From positions 1 to 23,690 of the forward strand of contig JAISLJ010000140.1 in NCBI GenBank assembly GCA_031290955.1: 23,690 nt of DNA. Direction: 5' to 3'. The position numbers were made by a program, and so were the translations under genes. Shown here piece after piece: positions 19,600-23,690 of the stretch; the stretch's first letter is position 1, and each line of letters starts with the position of its first letter. This stretch comes from Zoogloeaceae bacterium. Lineage in GTDB: Bacteria; Pseudomonadota; Gammaproteobacteria; Burkholderiales; Rhodocyclaceae. The notes under the pieces were generated by a model. That model did not search any database and was not told where the DNA came from. It saw only the letters and a program-made list of their open reading frames with translations.

Positions 19600-22503
19600 T
19601 TGAACACGCTCCCCCCAAGAAACCGGAACCGGCAAGCCGGTCGCCGCTTTTCCCTGCCTGCGCGTTCCCTTGTGGCGCTGGCCGTCGCAACGATCAGCGC
19701 CGGAGGATTCGCCCAGACAGCGGAAAAGACCGTTACCGAGTTGCAGGATGAAATCCGGCGGGCGAACGATGCCGCCAAACGGGCGAACGACGAAGTCTTG
19801 CGCCTGAAACAGGAACTCGAACAGTACCGGGGCGCGGCCGCGCCCACGCCTGCGACGTCTGGAACGCCGAGCGCAGCGCCCACCACGACGGCAGAAGCGG
19901 AAGCCCCCGCCGAGCCGCAAGAATTGGGTTCGGTGGTGGTGCGCAGCCGTCGCGCGCTGGAACGGCTGCATGACGTTCCGATCTCGATTTCGGTCATCAG
20001 CGGCAACGACCTCCAGCGCGAAGGCGCGACGGATTTCGAGGCCATCACCAAGCGCCTGGGCAACATCCAGTTCAACCAGAACAATACGCGCGGTTCGTCG
20101 CTTTCCATTCGCGGGGTCGGGCGGCGTGGCTTTACCGAAACGCAGGATCCCAGCGTCGGATTGATTGTCGATGGCGTCAGCTACGGCTTGACGCAGCTTG
20201 GCAACTTCGATTTCTACGATGTCCAATCGGTCGAGGTCGCGCGTGGGCCGCAGGGCACCTTGCTCGGCAAGGGGGCGAGCGCCGGGGCAGTGACCATCAC
20301 CAGTCGGCAGCCTTCCTTCACGCCCAGCGCCAATTACGAAATCACCTATGGCGAACGCGAGACCGTCGTCCTGCAAGGCGGGATCGGCGGCCCGATCATC
20401 GACGGTCTTCTGGCCTGGCGCGGCGCGTTCATCGTCAACAAGCAACGCGGCTTCTACGTGAATGACTACAACGAAAAGAGCAACGACACCATGTACAATC
20501 GGGATCGTGTGAGCGCCCGTTCTTCCTTCCTCCTCACGCCGTCGGAGAATTTCAGCGCCAAGCTCAGTTTCGATATCCAGCCCCGCGCCACCCAACTACA
20601 AAACGGGCTTACCGAGTATGTCGAACAGCCGTACCGTTTCGCCAACAACTCGCTCACCGATCCTAACGGCACGACCGCCAAGTCGAAACTCGTCGGCTTC
20701 ACCAATGCCCAGGGCGAGTTCACCAACGGCCGCGCCTGGTTCCAGGGACGGAGTTTTTCCGGGAATCGTCCCTACAGCTATTACGATGATTACCGCTATG
20801 GCCCCTCGTCGCGCGGCAAGGTTTTCTTCAACCAAGTGCAGGGGCAGGTCACCAAGAACAACGGCGCGGTTCTGGAACTCAACTGGTACAACGGCCCCTA
20901 TACCCTGACTTCGCTTTCTTCCTTCCGAGATTACAGCTTTGATGCGCGCAATGACGAAGGCACGCCGTTCGATATCAGCAAGAACGGCGGTGGCGGCGTT
21001 TTCTACAAGCAATGGAGCCAGGAATTCCGTCTGGCGGCCAAGCCGGGGCCGAAGCTGGATTGGCAGGCCGGTCTCTTCCACCTGCGCACGCGGGATTCCG
21101 TCGAAAGCAAGTCTGGCTGGGGCGCTGATGCCGGGGCGTGGTTTGCGACGAATGCCCAGTACAACACCCTGGATCGCAATGCGGGTGACAACCGCGGCTC
21201 CGGACTCGCGCTCCTGAAGGATTCCCTGCAAGACACGCTGAAATGGGGTGAACAGGCCATCAAGACCGACAGCACGGCCATTTTCGGGCAGGCGAACTTC
21301 CGCCCGGCAGAAGCCTGGACGATTACCGCAGGCTTGCGCGTGACCCGTGAAGACCGCTCGACCACCAACAATGCCCGACTCATGGCCTACGGCGAGGGCG
21401 CGGCCCTGAACCCGGTCGCCTCGCGCGACGTTCCGCTGGGCGGCTTTGCGTCGACTTCCACTGGCGAATTGAGCGCGGGCAATTCCGCCGCCCAGCTTGC
21501 GCTCGCGGACTCCATCGCCTATCGCTACTACAACGCGGCAATCGATCCCGCCAATCCGGGCGCGGCCTATGGAACCCTCACGAGTGCGCAAAAGGCCCAG
21601 GTCGCCGCCGCCAAGGCCATCCGCACGGCCCAGATCGGCGCATTGATCCACAACGTGCGCAGCAACTACAGGGACACGCTCTACACGGGTCTGCTCACGC
21701 CCAGCTACAAATTCAACGAAAACGTCACCGCCTACGCAAGCTGGCAATATGGCGAGAAATCGGGTTCCGCGCTCAACATCAACGGCCTGCCGACCCAGGT
21801 GAAACCCGAGAAAACCAACGCCTATGAAATCGGCTTCAAATCCTTCCTCCTGAACCGGAACCTGACACTGAATGCCGACGTGTTCCTGATGGACATCAAG
21901 GATTACCAGCAAACCGTCGTGGCTGTCGATGATTTTGAGACGGAAACCAACATCGCCAACGGCATTGCCAATCCGCTGGTCTATGCCAGCGTCCAGGGGA
22001 ATGTGCCCAAGGTGCAAATCAAGGGCGTGGAAATCGATGCCGAATACAACGGGATTCCCTACACCAGTGTTCGTTTTTCCGCCGCCTATAACGACGCGCG
22101 CTACAAGGAATTCCCGAACGCCGGGAAGCCCTCGGAACTTGCCTACCTGCCGGAAAAATTCATCGACCGCAGCGGCGAGCGTCTGGGCGAAGCACCGTTG
22201 TGGACGTTCACCGTTGGTGCGGAATACAGGCGTCCCTTGTGGGGCAAGGTTTTCCACGCCAGTTTCACGACGGCCTACACGAGCAAGTACAACACCGACG
22301 AGCTGATTTCCGCCTATTCCTGGAAACCGTCTTCCAGCACCACCGACTTTGCCGTCGGTCTTGGCACGGTCAATGGTCTATATGATGTAACGCTCATCGC
22401 CAAGAACGTCTTTGACGACCGTACCCACGAACGTGGCTGGGCAAGCTACACGCCCTACCCCTACCCGCGCTGGATCGGCATTACATTCAGCGGGAGAATC
22501 TGA
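19600..22503 (+). CDS. TonB-dependent outer-membrane receptor with N-terminal coiled coil
   Basis: TonB-dependent receptors are 22-stranded outer-membrane barrels that import scarce ligands such as siderophores, cobalamin, sugars or hydrophobic molecules. The 967-residue product has a signal peptide ending GGFA (cleavage after about residue 38), a heptad-like coiled coil at about 43-77, a Pro/Ala/Thr linker (78-106), a TonB-box-like ELGSVVVRS, a plug domain (about 124-240, with VEVARGPQGTLLGKGASAGAV) and a barrel ending PRWIGITFSGRI. The start is TTG at 19600: GAAGGAG sits 7 nt before it and it opens the signal peptide. An upstream in-frame TTG region lacks both. No ligand can be assigned; no transport genes are adjacent. 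Divergent from the OYE-family gene. Confidence 0.93.
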   Translation: MNTLPPRNRNRQAGRRFSLPARSLVALAVATISAGGFAQTAEKTVTELQDEIRRANDAAKRANDEVLRLKQELEQYRGAAAPTPATSGTPSAAPTTTAEAEAPAEPQELGSVVVRSRRALERLHDVPISISVISGNDLQREGATDFEAITKRLGNIQFNQNNTRGSSLSIRGVGRRGFTETQDPSVGLIVDGVSYGLTQLGNFDFYDVQSVEVARGPQGTLLGKGASAGAVTITSRQPSFTPSANYEITYGERETVVLQGGIGGPIIDGLLAWRGAFIVNKQRGFYVNDYNEKSNDTMYNRDRVSARSSFLLTPSENFSAKLSFDIQPRATQLQNGLTEYVEQPYRFANNSLTDPNGTTAKSKLVGFTNAQGEFTNGRAWFQGRSFSGNRPYSYYDDYRYGPSSRGKVFFNQVQGQVTKNNGAVLELNWYNGPYTLTSLSSFRDYSFDARNDEGTPFDISKNGGGGVFYKQWSQEFRLAAKPGPKLDWQAGLFHLRTRDSVESKSGWGADAGAWFATNAQYNTLDRNAGDNRGSGLALLKDSLQDTLKWGEQAIKTDSTAIFGQANFRPAEAWTITAGLRVTREDRSTTNNARLMAYGEGAALNPVASRDVPLGGFASTSTGELSAGNSAAQLALADSIAYRYYNAAIDPANPGAAYGTLTSAQKAQVAAAKAIRTAQIGALIHNVRSNYRDTLYTGLLTPSYKFNENVTAYASWQYGEKSGSALNINGLPTQVKPEKTNAYEIGFKSFLLNRNLTLNADVFLMDIKDYQQTVVAVDDFETETNIANGIANPLVYASVQGNVPKVQIKGVEIDAEYNGIPYTSVRFSAAYNDARYKEFPNAGKPSELAYLPEKFIDRSGERLGEAPLWTFTVGAEYRRPLWGKVFHASFTTAYTSKYNTDELISAYSWKPSSSTTDFAVGLGTVNGLYDVTLIAKNVFDDRTHERGWASYTPYPYPRWIGITFSGRI

Positions 22504-22536
22504 GACGGGGGGTACTGCGGGCAACGGGGCAACGAT

Positions 22537-22563
22537 GCCTTCCCCCCGGCAAGCGGGGAAGGC
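22537..22563 (+). terminator. Strong hairpin after the receptor gene, no U-tract
   Basis: GCCTTCCCC (22537-22545) and GGGGAAGGC (22555-22563) form a perfect 9-bp GC-rich stem with a 9-nt loop, 34 nt after the receptor stop. A second stem, GCAAGC (22578-22583) with GCTTGC (22593-22598), follows closely. Neither has a T-run, so termination is inferred from position. Confidence 0.5.
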
Positions 22564-22809
22564 AAGCCCTGCATTGGGCAAGCTCGCAAGACGCTTGCAG
22601 TTGGGCGGTGACGGCGCGGCAGGAATCCAGGTTGATGCCGGTGAGAAAATCATCGCCGTTCGCGCCGGGCGCAGCGCCATCCTTGATTACGCTCGGTGTT
22701 GGCTCTTATGTGATCCTATTCCCCGACGCAGCTGGCCATTGTTCCGGGCGATGGATATTTTGGGATCATTTCCGCACAAATTTGGACTCTCCGGGAGGGA
22801 AAGCGGAAA

Positions 22810-22828
22810 GAGCGGAGCGATTCCGCTC
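22810..22828. repeat. Operator-like inverted repeat upstream of the kinase gene
   Basis: GAGCGGA (22810-22816) and TCCGCTC (22822-22828) are exact reverse complements around a 5-bp centre. The site lies 26 bp upstream of the proposed -10 element, overlapping or bordering where a -35 region would be, as expected for a dimeric regulator. Confidence 0.4.
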
Positions 22829-22851
22829 ACGTCCCGGCGCAGATGATTTTT

Positions 22852-22860
22852 TGCTATCCT
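22852..22860 (+). promoter_or_regulatory. Extended -10 promoter element for the kinase gene
   Basis: TGCTATCCT at 22852-22860 is a TGn-extended -10 hexamer, 37 bp before the kinase ATG. There is no good -35 hexamer at 16-18 bp, which is typical of extended -10 promoters or of those needing an activator. Confidence 0.35.
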
Positions 22861-22897
22861 CCCATCCGGCGCTCTGGAGAGCGAAGAAGGGAAAATC

Positions 22898-23461
22898 ATG
22901 GAACGCAACATCGTGCTCGTGGGGCTGCCCTCCTGCGGAAAAACGACGCTCGGCAAGCAGGCGGCGGACCTTTTGGGAATAGATTTCGTCGATACGGATG
23001 CAATGACATCTGCGAGCTTGAACGCGGAAGGGTTTTCTTGGCTGCATATTTTCAGCGCCAGAGGACAGGACGCCTTTCTCCAGGCGCAGCACAAAGTCAT
23101 CGAAAGCCTGCGCTTGCTCCAAAGGCCGACGATCATTGCGACTGGCGCGGAGGCCCCCTTGTCACCGGAAAACATTCCGCTCTTGCACGAAGCCGGGATC
23201 ATCATCCACATCCATCGTGATTTCGACATCATCATGGCGCATCTGCGCGACAAGCACGCCAGGGAAGAAGGCTTGCAACTTGTCAACGTGGATACGGGGC
23301 AAAGGATGATTCTTCACGAAAGCGGCATGGAAAATTATCGCGCCTGTCTTCCCCGGTATGACAGCATCTCCGATCTCAGCATTGAGAATCATGGCGAGGT
23401 TTCCGAGGGCGTGGCGACATTGGTCAAGGTAATCCGGGCATGCAACGCCAATCCGCGCTAG
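22898..23461 (+). CDS. Shikimate-kinase-fold P-loop protein, substrate unknown
   Basis: The 187-residue product has the layout of the shikimate kinase family: Walker A GLPSCGKT at 9-16, the FVDTDAM segment with acidic residues D32 and D34, a GQDAF motif at 56-60 where shikimate kinases have GE.FR, and an ATGAEAPL segment (81-88) where they have a TGGG motif. Three substrate elements differ: the shikimate-binding Arg after Phe is Leu61, the GGG is G83-A84-E85, and no RPLL-like lid or ER.P.Y motif is recognisable. ATP binding is likely; shikimate as substrate is doubtful. It may phosphorylate another small molecule or be a non-catalytic paralogue. AAGGG precedes the ATG by 7-8 nt. An IS630-type element begins just beyond the stop. 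Confidence 0.75.
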   Translation: MERNIVLVGLPSCGKTTLGKQAADLLGIDFVDTDAMTSASLNAEGFSWLHIFSARGQDAFLQAQHKVIESLRLLQRPTIIATGAEAPLSPENIPLLHEAGIIIHIHRDFDIIMAHLRDKHAREEGLQLVNVDTGQRMILHESGMENYRACLPRYDSISDLSIENHGEVSEGVATLVKVIRACNANPR

Positions 23462-23690
23462 TAGTCAGTCAATCTGAATTGAAGCAATAGATGGCATGGA
23501 AAGAGCTTGTGGAGGAGAGATTGCCTTCAGAGGAGACGGACATGCCAGCGATCAAATACCGAGTGAGTCTGACGGAAGAAGAGAAGGAAATGCTGGAATC
23601 GTTGCTGCGCAAGGGGAAAAGCGCGGCGCGCAAGCAGACGCGAGCGCGGATTCTGTTGAAAGCGGCGGCGGGGAGCCAGGATGCGGAAAT
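23459..23690 (+). mobile_element. Left part of an IS630-family insertion sequence
   Basis: The transposase start at 23542 implies that the left end of the element lies in the 80 bp before it, after the kinase stop codon. IS630 elements insert at and duplicate TA; a TA at 23459-23460, inside the kinase TAG stop, and another at 23462-23463 are possible junctions. The right end is outside the window, so the inverted repeats cannot be matched. Confidence 0.55.
23542..23690 (+). CDS. IS630-family transposase, N-terminal part
   Basis: The visible 49 codons start MPAIKYRVSLTEEEKEMLES and continue LLRKGKSAARKQTRARILLK, the N-terminal helix-turn-helix region shared by a common group of IS630-family transposases. 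AGGAG lies 9 nt upstream of the ATG. The gene leaves the window at the right edge, so the DDE catalytic domain, and whether the element is intact, cannot be judged. Confidence 0.85.
   Translation, partial: MPAIKYRVSLTEEEKEMLESLLRKGKSAARKQTRARILLKAAAGSQDAE

Larger units (their letters stand above)
22504..22897. other. Intergenic region, receptor to P-loop kinase
   Basis: No convincing gene is seen in these 394 bp. They hold the two hairpins after the receptor, a 7-bp perfect inverted repeat at 22810-22828 and an extended -10 element at 22852-22860. Open frames across it on both strands have no recognisable start signals or homology. Confidence 0.55.

Noticed and set aside
22580..22690. A minus-strand frame reading GDDFLTGINLDSC, faintly like a phage primase segment.
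   Set aside because: Too short, without further motifs or start; treated as chance similarity.
22898..23461. Calling this gene aroK.
   Set aside because: The shikimate-contacting Arg and the GGG motif are replaced, so the specific symbol is not supported.

Overview
The window is about 23.7 kb of GC-rich DNA from a Gram-negative proteobacterium, most likely a betaproteobacterium. The signs are outer-membrane markers (a TonB-dependent receptor and two lipoproteins with lipoboxes), a MurE whose substrate motif fits meso-diaminopimelate, a full-length HrpA helicase and the classical order of the division and cell wall (dcw) genes. The genus cannot be read from the sequence.

Positions 1-11611 (minus strand) hold one operon in the order mraZ, rsmH, ftsL, ftsI, murE, murF, mraY, murD, ftsW, murG, murC; murC runs off the left edge. 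It encodes the operon regulator, a 16S rRNA methyltransferase, septal synthase components, and the steps from UDP-MurNAc to lipid II. Nine of the ten gene junctions are 4-nt stop/start overlaps. In front of mraZ lie three MraZ-box-like pentamers in 10-bp phase.

Positions 11612-13804 are an accessory stretch: a 403-bp divergent promoter region, a 61-residue lipoprotein, a decayed IS5-group transposase, a 66-residue zinc-ribbon protein, and an arginine/proline-rich lipoprotein. A repeat-containing convergent spacer separates the last of these from hrpA.

Positions 13805-19110 (minus strand) hold hrpA and an Old Yellow Enzyme family (NemA-like) oxidoreductase. The latter is divergent from a large TonB-dependent receptor (19600-22503, TTG start). 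The 489 bp between them contain two plausible promoters in opposite directions, a 10-bp tandem repeat, and a group of inverted repeats that would lie in the receptor's mRNA leader, two of them mutually exclusive. This leader is the best candidate for an undescribed regulatory element.

Positions 22504-23690 hold a hairpin-rich spacer, a shikimate-kinase-fold P-loop protein lacking recognisable substrate-binding residues, and the start of an IS630-family transposase that begins just beyond the kinase stop codon. No tRNA, rRNA or CRISPR array was seen. No multi-gene novel system is evident; the novelty candidates are the structured leader, the kinase paralogue and the small unrecognised proteins.
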